Positions 11,894 through 30,638 of a stretch of DNA of 64,000 nucleotides are shown here, in pieces. The notes under the pieces are model-generated. The model worked only from the letters and a program-made list of their open reading frames with translations. It was not told the DNA's origin and made no database searches. The DNA comes from Carnegiea gigantea. Taxonomy: Eukaryota > Streptophyta > Magnoliopsida > Caryophyllales > Cactaceae. The translations under genes were made by a program, and so were the position numbers. The stretch's first letter is position 1. Each line of letters starts with the position of its first letter. The stretch is from positions 558,001-622,000 of the forward strand of contig JAKOGI010000147.1 of NCBI GenBank assembly GCA_029747015.1, in the 5' to 3' direction.

Positions 11894-12658
11894 GGAAATG
11901 AAACAGGTTTTAACCATTGGTATAGAAATGCCAGAGGGACATCTACTTCCTCATTAGTCATTGATATCACTTTTCATAAATTCATTTTTCGATGAGTTTG
12001 TACGTTTGAATACTACTGCCATTAATTACATTCCCATCATTACTCACATACCCTTTGTACTCGTTGAATATGTGTGCGTTTTTCCAAGATCCCAGCTTTC
12101 TATGGTAAGAATCAACAAGGAGCTAAATGAATTCGATCGTTTGAAGAATGATCTGCTGAATGAAGAATTTAAAGCCTCTCAAAATCGGGCTTGCGGAAAG
12201 ATTATGAACGGCTTGGAAGCTATTGGAATTGGCAAAATCACAGATAGAAGCACAAAACAACAGGGTTAGGTGTTTTTTTTTTTTTTTAAAAAAAAAAGCA
12301 AGGGCTGCATCCAAGTCATAATCTAATGAGCTGCAGCTCCACTGTACTATCATGTGGTGTTGATATTGGCACACGATAAGTTTTATGTGTGCATACTTTC
12401 ACGCTCACAATAATTCTTTATTTATGTGAGTGTGTGTAGTTTGTAGATATAAAACAAGAGTGTGTTAGTATCTCATCCTTGAATCCTACTATGTACAGTT
12501 GCCTGAAAACTAATTAAGTTCCAATCATGCTGCTGCTGCTTCTTTTGCATATTGATTTATTCAACTTTGTTCTGCCTACAAGTCCTGCATTTTGTGCCAT
12601 TGACGAGCATCTTTTTCATTTGCAGACATGTTGATCACAGATGCCTTTTGTAGAAACT
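11894..12658. other. shared 3' region of two convergent genes
   Basis: The DUF3143 gene (plus) ends at 11893 and the ABC transporter (minus) ends at 12659, so their 3' untranslated regions face each other here. Within it, 12103-12270 (plus) is an open frame of 55 codons starting MVRINKELNEFDRLKNDLLN. It is charged and helical in appearance. It might be a separate micro-ORF, an alternative last exon or 3' UTR, and I found no splice support. A T-run/A-run hairpin-like stretch lies at about 12271-12299. Confidence 0.4.
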
Positions 12659-18263
<5,605 letters not shown>

Positions 18264-19741
18264 TCTGCATTCATAAGCATATAAAGATGCAAATCATGAG
18301 ATAAAGTGACATATTGGCTTATGCCATACTGATAGCACGAACAAATAAACAAATAGCACACCTGGATTATTAAAGCAAAAGAAATCCAAGAAATAAAGGT
18401 TTCAATCATCATAGAAGATCAAATAATAGAATAGGAAGAAAAACAACCTACTGAAGCTATGGCATCAAATGAAAAAGGCTCTATCAGACCATTTTCTGCA
18501 ACTGATAGCACCGTGAAGATTGTGAAAGTAGGTAAGAGTTAATGTACGATAAAAAAAAATAATAATAATAGCTAATCACATGTACAATAAACCAAGAAAA
18601 TTAGTAATTACCTCTGAGGTAGGTGTATGTATTAATTACAACGTTTCATCTTTGGCATGAAGCTGTTAAAAGCTTAGTCTGGTGCAATATTTCCTGCAAG
18701 AAAACCCTCTACTCATTATCAATCCTAACAAACCAAAAGACTGAGAAAACAAGCCAAATGTTCTAACTCTGCCTGAAAACCGTGAAAAATCAGAGAAAGC
18801 GGAAAAAATGGGGGGAAAAGAGAAGGCATTATTAGTCTTACATGCTGCTAATGTGAGCAACTGTGGATGCTGGTTAGCTCAACTGATAAAATCTTTGAAA
18901 ATATCATCAGTTGTATACCAGGGCCTACATTGACATTTACATTTGCTTTTACAATAGTGGAAGGGAAGAGGGAATAAGGAGAAAAAGGAAACTAATCTTA
19001 ATGGGAAGGTGACATAATAGAAAAAGTATGATGTGAAAACAATACAAAATAGGAGAGAGAAGAGAATAACAGAAATGAACCACACAAATTTCCTGTTACC
19101 ACCCAGAATCAGTACCAAGAGATTGGTCCCTAAAATGGCATCGTTTATTTTAATAGAATTAAAATTTCACAACAAAACAAAAAACCAAGTTTTGGGTTAA
19201 TCATGGAATTTTGATTGATTAAAATATATTACTCCCTGCATTGGTGAATAAATTATAAAGACCATGTTAAACAAATTCATAGGGCGGCTTGAAATTTGAT
19301 AGGATTTTTTTTTTATTTTAATTATCGCTATAGATCAAGGTCGACAAAATGGTTATCGTCAGATAGAGGGATGACTCTTTAAAGGGGTTGAAGTGGCTAA
19401 AGAAAAATTTTAGTCTGATATTTAATTTAAAAGTGATCAATAGTTTACCTCCTAATAACTTCTCCAACTCTTAAAAGTTATTACAATAACATCTATCTTA
19501 TTATATATCTTATGGAAAGTGATTTTACATAATAGTGCTATTTCAAAAAGGCGCAATGAAAATTGTCCTTAGTTTGCTTGTCGTAAACTTTGTCTCACAA
19601 AAACTTGTTACTTACCCTATCTCATAGACATATTATACAGTATACAACCTCTAACTCTAGTTGATCGGCATGTTCGACAACAGCGTTTTGGATCGCGTTT
19701 GGCGTTTTGACTAAGTCAATACACTCATTAGGTAATTTTTA

Positions 19742-19965
19742 GTGTTCGGTAACATAGTGTTTCAACTAGCATTCAAATAGCATTTAGCATTTTCAGCAGC
19801 GTTTCTGAAAAGCTAATAGTATTAACGTTTTGTATTCAAAAGTAGCGTTTCATTTTTTTTTGCCAAAAAATATCCTTTGGAAATTTTATCTTTGGAAATT
19901 GTCTATATTATTTTATGTCAATTTACAGTAATCAGCAGACTCTAAAAGCTAAATTTACCGAACAC
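19742..19965. mobile_element. 224-bp MITE with GTGTTCGGTAA termini
   Basis: The left end GTGTTCGGTAA (19742-19752) is matched by a perfect 11-bp inverted copy TTACCGAACAC at 19955-19965. The interior is repetitive around the word AGCGTTT/AGCATTT and has no coding capacity. The termini resemble non-autonomous hAT-type MITEs of plants. The flanking 8-mers (AATTTTTA and ATTTATTT) are not a clear duplication. GCGTTTT-rich sequence extends left of the element (19680-19720), so it may sit in an older copy of a similar repeat. Confidence 0.6.
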
Positions 19966-22900
19966 ATTTATTTCAACTGCTCATCCAAATAGCTATCTGC
20001 TAACAGTTAAAGTAGAAATGCTATCCGCTACCTAAATAGATATCCACTACCTGAGCTACTATCTACTATATGAACCTCTAATTTTGCAGAACATGTCCTA
20101 TATCTCCTCCCCCCACCCCTTCTCTCTTTGAGAACTACCCTAACTTTCTCTTTCTCCCCTTGTTTCTTAAGAATTATCATTGTCTTATTGCAAATTATAA
20201 GCCCCAATTTATCCTTCATTTGTAGTTTTTTATAATTTTTCTTCTCCAAATAAATGCTTTCTTCCAGTTGCGAGAGTTTCTCTATACTCTTATTTGGTGG
20301 CTGGTGAGTGGTTTTATCATAGTTTCATTGAGATTGAACTAACAACTGCTAGCAAAATCGGTCTGCAATGGGCATTGAGTCTTCAAATATGAACCATCAG
20401 AGCAGATAAAATCTTTTAACAAGGTCACATAAGATTTGTAGATCTCCTTGTTAGAGGTCGCATTAAGAAGCAGCAGTTGAATAGATCAGGAGTGCTCAAA
20501 AGAGTATTAATTAGTGTTTTCGAATGAAAATTTTATTCTATCACCCTAATTATGTATGTATTTAAGCTCTATGCCTATTGTAGACATCATTTGGCTATTA
20601 ATTAACAAATTCATCCTTCATTTTTTAAAAAATATACAACATACTATCAAAATACTGTCAAAATTTAACCATATAACTAGACAATTATATAAATACTTAA
20701 CAATACATAGAAGACAAAGATAACATTGGATAATCTCTTAAACGAAGGATCATATTTTTCTTTCAAAGTTCATACAAAAACGGCATTCTTATCGTTTAGT
20801 GTATTATTTTATTAGTAAATTCCCCTAGAATTCTCGTGCACATCTCATAATATACAAATGTGGACGTCAAGACAAACTCTGATGCGACCTAAAGTAGGAT
20901 TTATTAATTAATTAATTAGTGAACTCACTTTTAAAAAGCAAAAACACGATGGATATGCATTAAATCATGCTACACGGTGCATTGTGCACACAGAAAAAGC
21001 TAATAGCAAACAAGTTTTGGAAAATATAAACATGATAATACTGATCTATCTTGACTAATGATAGGAACTTTTTTCATATATAAATAATTATCACTTGATC
21101 CGAAGTTAATAAGACATAACCTTGTAGACATGATAAAGATCATTTTTTAATGCTAGTAGCGGCACAAAAAGGTTTTAATTACGTTGAATTTTCATCGAAA
21201 ATTTTTCAAAAACAAACAAACTATCCAAAAAGCATAACATACTCTTAAGAATATATACTTTCACAAGTCACGTCAATATTATATCTTAAAAATTATCTAT
21301 ATAATAAATATATACTGAAAAAATATATTTATATGATAAGTAGAAATTACACTCTTAAGTATATGATATACACTATCAATACCAACTGTGCCAGTGTCAC
21401 TTGCATTGACTTCTAATAATGCAGGTCTACTTTTTTGGGGGGGGGGGGGGGCAGTAGGACACGTGGGTCCACTTTAAATTGAACTAGTTAGGGCACACTC
21501 ATGAAATATTTGAACATTGTATAAGGTCTGCATCAATTTGGGACCCATTTTACATGTCCTCGATCTTAATTTTCACAATAATGCTGGGTCGTACAAAAAT
21601 TACTCAACTTTTCTTATTTATATGCCAGCCCTTTTATTATTATTTTTTTTTTTTACTGTGATTAAATTTGTTTGGTGGCATTTAATGTGCCCAGCAATTT
21701 TTAAGGCTCGTGAATTGCGTGGGTGCATGTCAGATCAACCATCCATGGATAAGGTGCTATCCAGTATGTGTAGTCAATTTTTTGAAGTCACGTTAAAGTA
21801 GGATGTTTTATTGTGTCGATTTCATAATTATTAAGACATATTTAAATAATTATTTAAGATAGTAAAAACATCTAAACTAAGTATTTATTGTGGATTCATT
21901 TATATTTTTTATTCGATAACCAACTTATTATTGGTTCTTTAAAAGTTAGAATTTTTTTATTATAGATTTTTTTCATTCATAAAATTCAAGTCCGAGACGT
22001 TAGTTACAACAACATAATAAGAACAACCACAACTTTTAATGTAGAACCGATCTTGATAGGATCTGAAAAGATCCAAATGTAGATAGTGTTATACCTAAAA
22101 CCATTTTCACAAGCACGTATAAAAGGCGAATCCAAAACCTTAATTAAGATAAATAAAAATATTTAATTATTTAAACCAACCTATGCTGATGATGTAATTC
22201 TGTTTATATGACAAGCAGAAGGTGATTAGCTAGTTTGTATTTTACTTGTAATGTGTTATCATATCCTGATAGATAATGTGCTTTTTATCCGATTTCTTGT
22301 CTTCATTTAACGTCCAGATCCAAATTGCACATTGGAGAGTTGTGTTTAATTGCCCTTGTGAATTAATTTTGATTAATGGACAACAATTGGATCTTATCAT
22401 ACAAAACAAACAAATAAGGCCAAATTAAAGCCCCAGCTGGTCCAATCACATGTCCAGCAACACTTTGTAAAAGAACAAAATTTTGCAAACTTTTATGCCA
22501 TGATAAATAGTAAATTAAAGGTGATGTAACACCAGTAATCGTTTAAATGTAAAAGAATATATACGAATATAAATTGATTTAAGTAATTTGACACTCATTT
22601 TTTAATTTCAAGTTCAACTCTCATAAATAGAAAAATTTATTATGAAAGAGCTACGTCTTTTCATGGATTATCTGTAACCCAGTTTTAATAACATAAGTTC
22701 AAGAATAAAAAAAAGTTGATATGCCCAAAGTAGAGCATGAGATGATATATGACATTCGAAAGTTGACAAATAATTGAAGTAAAAATGGATTGAATATCTA
22801 AGGTTGATGACTAGTACTCTAGTAGTGGGAGACAAAGTGTCGTTTCAATATCTTTCATATTGTGTCCATGGAGGAATGTAGGTAAACATCCAAATTAATT

Positions 22901-24003
22901 ATGACATTTATTGTAGTACCTTTATGACTAAGTTTCACGAAAATCATCCTAAAAAATATATAATGTCAAACAGATTCTATTTTTTAAAAACGAAGTAGTT
23001 TTATATTGAAGTTTCTAATTATGTACTCGACTCAAAAAAAAAAAGTTTCTAATCACGGAAACAACAGATTGAGGTTTATATTGTTTTGTAACAACGTAAG
23101 TATTAGACATAAACATGTATTTATACTTGAAGGATACTTACTATTAGGAGCATGTAATGAACTTGAATACAAGTCGATAATTTTTTCTCTTTTTTGGGGG
23201 GGGGGAGGCGAAGCGGTTCAAAGAGTTCTAGAAATGGGCGTATGCAGTCAAATATAAAGAGGGGCATGCAGCATATATATTTGAAATATGTTTTTGAAAG
23301 AGTGACTATTTTTTCATAGAAGGGTTTGAAAAACGTAACAAAAGAAACATGTAATTCATTTGTGCTGTATTATTATTATTATCATCATCATCATCATCAT
23401 CACATGAGAATGATCACGTGAGAAACTTCAGGAAAAGAGGAGGGTTCAAGGAAACATAAACCCTGATCCATGGAGGTGCATTTGCGCTCGTATTACCTAT
23501 GAACCAAGCGTACATAGACAACCTAACACTGGCAGAAAAAGCCCAACCATAACTATAATTTTGAAAGGCCCAGTCATACTAGAGCTTCACTGTGCTGTTT
23601 ACACAACCATTGCAACTAATCTATGATCTTCCAATGTCTTATGAGTTAATGAACTGTTAAACATAGAGAGAGTCAACAACTACTACCACTTCTACAGTAG
23701 ATTCCACTTTTACGAGATCTAGAGATATCTAAATGTACGCAAGTTTACCCCTATTAGCACTAGTGCAAGGAAAGAGAGCATAGACGTGATCATGAATGTG
23801 ACATTTAAACTTTTCTTTCTCCTCTGTTGTGTTTTGCTTCCCGGTACTCTCCAGTTTTCCATTCCAGTTATTTAAACAGTGGTTAGACATGGCCCCAAAA
23901 AGCAATTACAACCGCAAGCAACCATGTTAGTAAAACTTGAGATGAACGTAAACAAAATTGCAAAAAAAATATCCTACATTACCATATAACCATGGCCCGC
24001 GAG

Positions 24004-24300
24004 TGTGAGTTTGCTCAACTGATAAAGTTCTTGTAAGTTGTCACTAGATGAGCACCTACATCTTGTCAGTGGCGGATCTATGTGGGAGTGAGGGGTGTCC
24101 ATGGACAACTCTAACCCCAAAAAAATTATTTGAAACCTATATCAATATTATGGGTGAACACCCCTAAAACAAACCCAAAAATATAATAGATTGCGAAATG
24201 TTCGTAGATGAACACCCCTAATTTGAAACCCTAGATCCGCCACTGTTAATCTTGTCACTAGAGACCTGGGCTGAACCCTGCTTTATTACACGTCGTTCAC
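24004..24300 (+). mobile_element. tRNA-like SINE fragment, interrupted by a MITE
   Basis: The left half (about 24004-24068) carries GAGTTTGCTCAACTGATAAA, which resembles a tRNA A box. The right half (about 24249-24300) carries GACCTGGGCTGAACCCTGC, which resembles a B box. Together they look like one tRNA-derived SINE. The 180-bp MITE at 24069-24248 splits it, and the 9-bp word ATCTTGTCA is duplicated on both sides of the split. SINE identity is inferred from the paired box-like motifs only. Confidence 0.5.
24069..24248. mobile_element. MITE with CAGTGGCGGATCTA inverted ends
   Basis: The left end reads CAGTGGCGGATCTA (from 24067) and the complement of the right end reads CAGTGGCGGATCTAG (from 24245). 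A second internal inverted pair (GAGGGGTGTCC / GAACACCCCT) follows. A 9-bp direct repeat ATCTTGTCA sits at 24060-24068 and 24249-24257. It is slightly offset from the inverted repeats, so the exact element boundary is uncertain by 2-3 bp. This terminus type is widespread in plant genomes. There is no coding capacity. Confidence 0.75.
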
Positions 24301-24593
24301 ACTACCATGTATCATACGAGCAACAACACAATTGTTGCCGAAATCTTTTGTTACCCAGTGATTCAAAGATTTGCAAGACGATGTATTGTATTGTAGTGTA
24401 ACATGAGCAGCTTGGTCGGAACCCCGAAAGGGCTTTTTATATACAGACAGACTGCACAACTGCTTGAGTGGGAAATCATAGGAACCTGTTCTCGAACGTA
24501 CAAATCAATTATACATCTGGAAAATCATGCATGGGGTTAGAAACCACAATGCGGTTCAGTGTAGTCGTTGAGAAGAAAGCAGCAAGTTATCAT

Positions 24594-27500
24594 TCAGGAT
24601 GAACTGTTAAGGAAATGAGCTAGAGCTTTGTCTGTATCATTGTCGAACATAAGAAGAGCCTCCGCAACACTGTTTGAAGGGAACCCCATTTCTCGAAGGA
24701 GGGTGTACGCATTGGAGAATTCTCGGACCTGCAAAAGAAAAAGGGGAGAAAAACATAGCCTCTAAAAAGAAAATCTCAAAAAAAAAAAAAAATTAGTAAC
24801 AATGCAGGGGTGCAAGACACAACATGGCAGAGATCCTGGGATATCTTCACACAACAGACCCACAAAATTCCCGTTGGTACAAATGCACAGATGCTAACGT
24901 CACCCCCACGACAAACAAAATAAGTATGGAATGAATTTCAGCTATGTTGGTTGCACAAGGTACCATGAAATAGACGGCGGGCCACAAAATAGAAGACTAA
25001 ATTTCTATTATGTTCCCTTCTTATCCCTGAAATTTGTCTGAAATTGAATCTTAACATTCTAATGTCCAGCTGAAGCAATGGGCAATAAATGCTCCTTCGC
25101 TTCACGAAAAGACACAGGTATTGTAAGCTGTAATTTTCCTGGAGCCAATTTCTAGCACGGGATAAGAAAAACAGAAGTCACGCAATCAGCGAGTAATTCC
25201 CAAGTTCAATGTCAAACTCAAATACTCTGCGCCAACCAGATGGTCAAGTCCCAAAATATGTGAAGGTAGGAAACTCCATAAGCAGTTCCGCTCGGGTGAT
25301 AAAGGGGTTGGAAAAGGCTCGTAACCCACCCTTCAACCAAAAAGCCGACAATAGAGCAGCAGAACATGCGACACATGATTAACATTCCTCCATAGAGCAA
25401 CCGCAAAAGCAAGTTGCCAGCTTTTTTCTTCGCCCTTCTTATTGTATTTTTTTTTAAAATATGGGCCCAATTTTCATAGGAATTTGCAAAGAGGAATATG
25501 GTTAGGTCGAAACGTAATAAATTAAGTAGGCAAATAACTTTCTGGTAACCCTTATATGGGGCCCATGTCTAATAACTCATCATGCAATTCTCATTAGTCA
25601 TAGCATTTGCTTTGAAGCACATAAATATCATTGTTCCATGAGATTAAAGCAATAGATGCAAAAACCTCTCTTCCCAATTGAGGGGAGAAGAGTGGAAGCC
25701 TATATACATATGATGACAGGACATAATAAAGCCATAACAACCCCCCCAACCAAAAGTGGATCCAAAAATTTTACGCAATAATGTTCCACAACTTCTTATG
25801 CCAATTAATAATTTTTATGGGCGTCCATTTTAACCCAAAAAAATGCGAACTTTGGTACTGAATTTTCAAGTCAGCATTTCACTGACAGGTGCCTGGTATA
25901 CTGTTAGCAACAAAGTGAATCCACCCCTGACCACCTACTAACTGCAGAACCCGCTGAAGTGGAGTCTGCAAAGATCTAAACACAGTTTTACCCCACAAGC
26001 AAAGAGGATACATATACAACAGCAATAAGAAATAATGTACCTTAGTTGGATTGTCGCCAAAGTTTGCAACTGCCAGAGGAACAGCTTCTCGGTTAAGTCC
26101 TGAAGCAATGTATTTGCTCACAACAGGATCTACGGTAGGGGTAGGAGCAGGGGCAGCGGGCTGGGTCTGCAAGAAATTAAAACCTATCTAGTAAATATAA
26201 GAACAGTTTGACTGGAAGCAAGGAAGGCAGAGACAGCAAGTTACAATCCAATCTTCAAATGAAGAAACCAGAGATGCATGGAAGTTCAGACACCACCCTA
26301 GAAGAGCAAAAATATGTCCAGATACAATCATGGACAGAGAAAATTGTTTAAATCGACAGCAATAAACCCAATCAAACAAAGGGGAACTACATTTTTGCTC
26401 ATTTCTTTCAAAATGTTTTCAGGAAAAAATTGATTTTGTAGGCTGTTAGAAGGAGCCACAAAGAAAGTCAGTGAAGACTTGGGAAAGTCTTGAGGACTGA
26501 CAATCAATTGCAGAGAAAGAAGCTCAAATGTCTAACTATGCTTAACTAGTTATCGTTTCACACATGAAATAATGACCAATGTAACCATTTTCTCAAAACA
26601 GGAAGGAAAGCAGCTCACCAGCCACCGAAAAAGGCTAAACTTAAGAAATTCTATCAGCTTCATACTATTATTTCTTCTTGCTTTATTCCCCTGCTCATCC
26701 ACATGCCACAAAGATGCTTGCACAACTGAAACTGCACAAAACGGCTTTCTACATCTCATTGAGCCGACGTGATTTGTCTTATCTGCAGCTTTGATGATTG
26801 CCAATTTTAGACAGTTTCTTGTTATAGTCCCTCACCAAGCCCATTGTTCTTTTTTCACTGCCCCACTCCCGCCTCAATACTCAAGGGCATACACATAAAC
26901 ACAAACAATGGAAGTGTTCCATTGTGTAAAACAAGGTAGTGTTCAACCATCAATTCCTGATCTGGCCACCGGGTCGCATAATTTTACTGTCACTTATTAA
27001 AAGAAATCCCAGCTCCGGTAGCTACGGCAAAATGCATTAAAAAAATAGAACTTCAAACAGTTTAGGCCAATAAGATTATTAAGAACTGGGATGTATTTTC
27101 AGAGCAAACATGGATGAGCACAAGCCCACAAAGTACCAAACAAAACTAATATAAAATTTACCACTGATGGTATGGGTTCTGATGTTCTTGATGGGACATT
27201 TTCCAAAGCAAAGCGGCTCCAATTCGGATTTTCCTTCTCTGCCTCAGCAAGTACCTTCCTCTCAAAGTCAAAGTCAAACTGGAATTTACTATGTGGGACA
27301 TCTCCCATATGGGGTAGTAATTGAGGCTGTCATACAAGAGATAACAGACGGAGTTAGTTAACATAAGAAGAAGACAGAAGTCACTGCAACATCAATGCTT
27401 CTTGCCTGGATAAATGTGCGTGTTTTCTTAATGTCTGTGTGGACTTTACCGTCACTCATAAGGGTAGTCTAAATGCCTATGGTCTGAAATGGACTTGGCC

Positions 27501-29499
27501 ATAAGTGATGAGCATATGTAATTGCTCATGATAACCAATTAATCACTGAGTTTTTTAATTTTCTTTTTTCCCCCCCTGCTAGGGGCAGGAAGATTAGAGC
27601 AGCTGGTGGACTCGCCATTTTCAGCCCTTCGAATTAAGTGCAAAGTATTAAAAAGACAAATGCAGATACGATTAGCAAGGCACTCACGAGTCATGACCAT
27701 GATATTTAGTATAGGCAATTAGGCATCAGTCTGCACAAGACACCAGTGGACCACCAAGCCCATGAATGATGAACCAGGATTAAATCCCAAAATGGTCTCA
27801 GCAATTAGCTTTTGAGCATCACATGCATGATTTGCAAAGAGAAGCTAACACACCATGAAAGTACAATAGCACATTTAGTCATACTGATATATACCTGACC
27901 CAAATCTAAAAATTACACCAGTTACTTTTACGAGGCTCCCATGTAGCCCGGCAGGGTATAGATGTAAACGCCTTTATCCCCTCCAATCACAAAGAACCCC
28001 TCAAGGGTTCTCTGCAAATTCACAGCAATAAGAAGCACAAATCAAATCTGTCATGAGCCGCTCCTCAGTCCTCACATTCATCGCTGTACAGATTGCTATC
28101 TATATAGACAACAAAAGGGGGGGGGGGCACTTCTGTACCGGTGCATGTAGCATTAAACAAGCTTAGAACATAAAAGTTCTTTAGGTTTGGATACGACATG
28201 ACATTCTCTTCTGCAACTCTCAATCACAACATAGTTGTCCTGTTGATCCTCATTTAGTCATTTTATTCAAAGAACTCAATCCCAAACAGAATTGCTACGA
28301 CATACAAGATAGAAGGCGAAGCAGAACTTACTGGAGGAGTAATCCTGTACTCCGGCTTTATTTGAACCCTGATACCAGTTCCTGCTGCAAAAATAATTAA
28401 CCACATGAAAACCCTCCACAGCAAGAAAAATCAAATACATCAAAGACAGCTTGACTAAGATTATTGACATCAGTGAACAGAACTTTTCAAAATCAACGGT
28501 CTAAAAACTAAAGAAAAGCTTCCTCTGTATATCAATTGATTAATGAAATGCACTTTTGCATACAATTCACCCAATCAATCATCTCCTAACCCCAAGAAAA
28601 TAATCGCACTTATTAATAAAGTTCCAGATAATTCAATTTGTTTCACAACATTAAAAATGATAAACTGCTAAAAAAGCAAAAGGCACAAATCCAAGTTGTC
28701 ATCCACCCTCTTCAACAAAGCCCAAAAAAGGGATAAGGATCAAAACCTGCCCACAATATTAATCCAGCTGAAACACGATAATTGAGAGGCCAAATCAAGA
28801 AATCAAGAGAAACCCACAAAAACTCAAACTCCAAAAGCGCAGACTTCTTCAACAAATGATTAATGAAATTCACGTTTGCATCCAATTCACCCAATCAATT
28901 ATCAGCCAACCTCAAGAAGATAATCACATTCACTAATAAAGGCTCGGATAATTCAATTTCTTTCACAGAACCGAAACTAACAAATAGAACACAATTACCG
29001 TCTAGATCAGCAAATCAAGAGAAACCCACAAAAACCCCAAATGCCAAAATGGAATATTCTCCCCTTTCCCCAGGTGCCACCAACAAATTAACAGACAATA
29101 ACCAGAAACCCTAGATTATATGTTCCAGATGAAACGACATAATTGCGAGGCAAATCAACAAATCAAGAGAAACCCACAAAACCCCAATTCCAAAACGAAG
29201 CTTTTTCCCCATTTCCAAGTTGCCCACCAATCATCACGCAAAAATAACCCCAGAAGCAGAAACCACAGGAGAGATAATGAGAAAGAGGGACACTTACACG
29301 AAGAGGGAGGGGTGGAGGAGGAGTGGTAAGGAGGGGCACGAGAAGGAGGAGAGAAGCCCGGTTGGCCGATCTTGGGGTAAAGGGAAGAAGAAGATGATGA
29401 AGAGGTTGAAGACGGGTATCGGTACATTGGGAGATGGGGATCGTAGGGAAGAGATCCTGCTCCTCCTGTGTTCTTCCTCGCGCCGTAATCATACTCCAT
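24594..29499 (-). CDS. UBA-domain protein with proline-rich N-terminus
   Basis: The likely role is binding of ubiquitin or ubiquitinated proteins. Five exons, 29499-29298, 28384-28332, 27326-27162, 26166-26041 and 24728-24594, join in frame to give 226 aa. The first 70 residues are rich in Ser, Pro and Tyr (a run of serines followed by LYPKIGQPGFSPPSRAPPYH) and are probably disordered. Residues 72-83 read GIRVQIKPEYRI. The middle carries FQFDFDFERKVLAEAEKENPNW. A weak UBA-like segment (DPVVSKYIASGLNREAV) precedes a clear C-terminal UBA domain (LREMGFPSNSVAEALLMFDN, ending AHFLNSSS). Exon 2 must start at CAGGAACT: the alternative acceptor 3 bp further on creates a stop. An in-frame ATG at 29526 would add 9 residues. 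Plants have similar UBA/EF1B-annotated proteins, but I cannot name this one. Confidence 0.85.
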
Positions 29500-29629
29500 T
29501 CTGCTTCCTCCTTTCAATTTCCCCAAAATGAAAATTCAAGATTTCAACTACAACTACAATTTCAGAAAAAGAGAGTCAGAAAGGATATAAATAATCGAGA
29601 CCAATTCTAATAACTTTTTACTAACACAG

Positions 29630-30117
29630 AAAACAATGCTCTAATCTCTGTACTCCTCCTCTAGACAGCATGACACATAATTTTCAGTTCTTATATTATA
29701 TTAGCAGAACAATCATAATTCATAAACAATTAGAGAACTATACGTAAATAGTAAGTATTCATATTATTAAGTATGGATCTCCATATTTTTTATAAATCCA
29801 TTGATAACAATAAACAATAAAATAAAATTTTAAATTTAAGTAAAATTTAAGTATAATAAGTTGTTTGATTAGTCTGTATTACAAAACAATGTTTTAATTT
29901 CTGTGCTCTAGATAACATGACATATGATTTTCAATTCTTATATTAGTAAAACAACCATAATTCATAAATAATTAGACAACTATATATAAGGGCTCATATT
30001 ATTACGCATGGATCTCTATATCTTGTATAAAATAATTGATAATAATAAACAAGAAACTATAGTTTTAAATTTAAGTAAAATTTAAGAGTAATATTTTGTT
30101 TGATTAGTCTATATTAA
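29630..30117. repeat. diverged direct duplication of about 240 bp
   Basis: The segment 29630-29879 (AAACAATGCTCTAATCTCTG ... TTGATTAGTCTGTATTA) is repeated with many substitutions and small gaps at 29882-30117 (AAACAATGTTTTAATTTCTG ... TTGATTAGTCTATATTA). Both copies are AT-rich and non-coding. It lies directly upstream of the UBA-protein gene start and could be part of its distal promoter, or two copies of an unrecognised repeat. Confidence 0.75.
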
Positions 30118-30202
30118 TTGTAAAAAAATCTTTGGTAAATAAAAAGGAAAAAACTGTAATTTACAATGCAAGCATTACTTAAAAGTTAATAATGATTTTT
30201 AA

Positions 30203-30384
30203 GAATACTTTTAGTAACTTTTAAAAAACATTACATGAATCTTTAATCACTACTTAGTTCACTAATTTATTGAATACTTATAAAAAATTACATGAATACT
30301 TTTAGTAACTTTTAAAAAATATTACATGAATCTTTAATCACTACTTAGTTCACTAATTTATTGAATACTTATAAAAAATTATCC
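30203..30384. repeat. near-perfect 91-bp tandem duplication
   Basis: Two adjacent 91-bp units start GAATACTTTTAGTAACTTTT at 30203 and 30294. They differ at about one position (AAAACATTACATG against AAAATATTACATG). The near identity implies a recent duplication. It is in non-coding DNA between the divergent UBA and bZIP genes. Confidence 0.9.
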
Positions 30385-30615
30385 ATATATTTTCATTACT
30401 ACAAAGCATTAATCTTTTCTTTAATTTTTATTGTTGAATAAAACCAATCCAATCAACTATCCATTATAAAACTAAGATATTTTTTAAGCAACAAATAAAA
30501 TTTAGAAAGATGTAGAAGAAGAATTTTGTAAAATTACTAGAAGGGCCAGACCCCCAAAAAAAGTTGGGAGGCGAAATAGAAGGGACTAGAACATACAGCC
30601 AGCAGGAGAGAGAAA

Positions 30616-30638
30616 CACGTGTAAGGGGGTTGACGTGG
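30616..30638 (+). promoter_or_regulatory. G-box CACGTG and adjacent TGACGTGG element
   Basis: A perfect palindromic G-box ACACGTGT core (CACGTG at 30616-30621) is followed 9 bp later by TGACGTGG (30631-30638), a C-box/G-box hybrid. Both are preferred targets of plant group-G bZIP factors. They lie just upstream of the probable first (non-coding) exon of the bZIP gene that follows. Confidence 0.6.

Larger units (their letters stand above)
18264..24593. other. 6.3-kb gene-poor spacer
   Basis: No gene is supported. It contains the promoter and leader of the ABC transporter (about 18264-18900), a SINE-like piece near 18864-18930 (GGTTAGCTCAACTGATAAA, like a tRNA A box), a MITE at 19742-19965, a T6/G15 run at 21431-21451, a tRNA-like SINE fragment near 22575-22650, a T5/G10 run at 23191-23205, a trinucleotide repeat (ATT then ATC, 23369-23402), and a SINE split by a MITE at 24004-24300. 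The rest is AT-rich with no pattern I can name. Confidence 0.5.

Noticed and set aside
12103..12270. 55-codon charged ORF after the DUF3143 gene
   Set aside because: The DUF3143 gene already ends with a proper stop at 11893 and no splice link was found. It is kept only as a note in the 3' region.
23369..23402. Trinucleotide array considered as a CRISPR-like or satellite repeat
   Set aside because: It is a plain ATT/ATC microsatellite with no spacers, and the genome is a plant nuclear genome.
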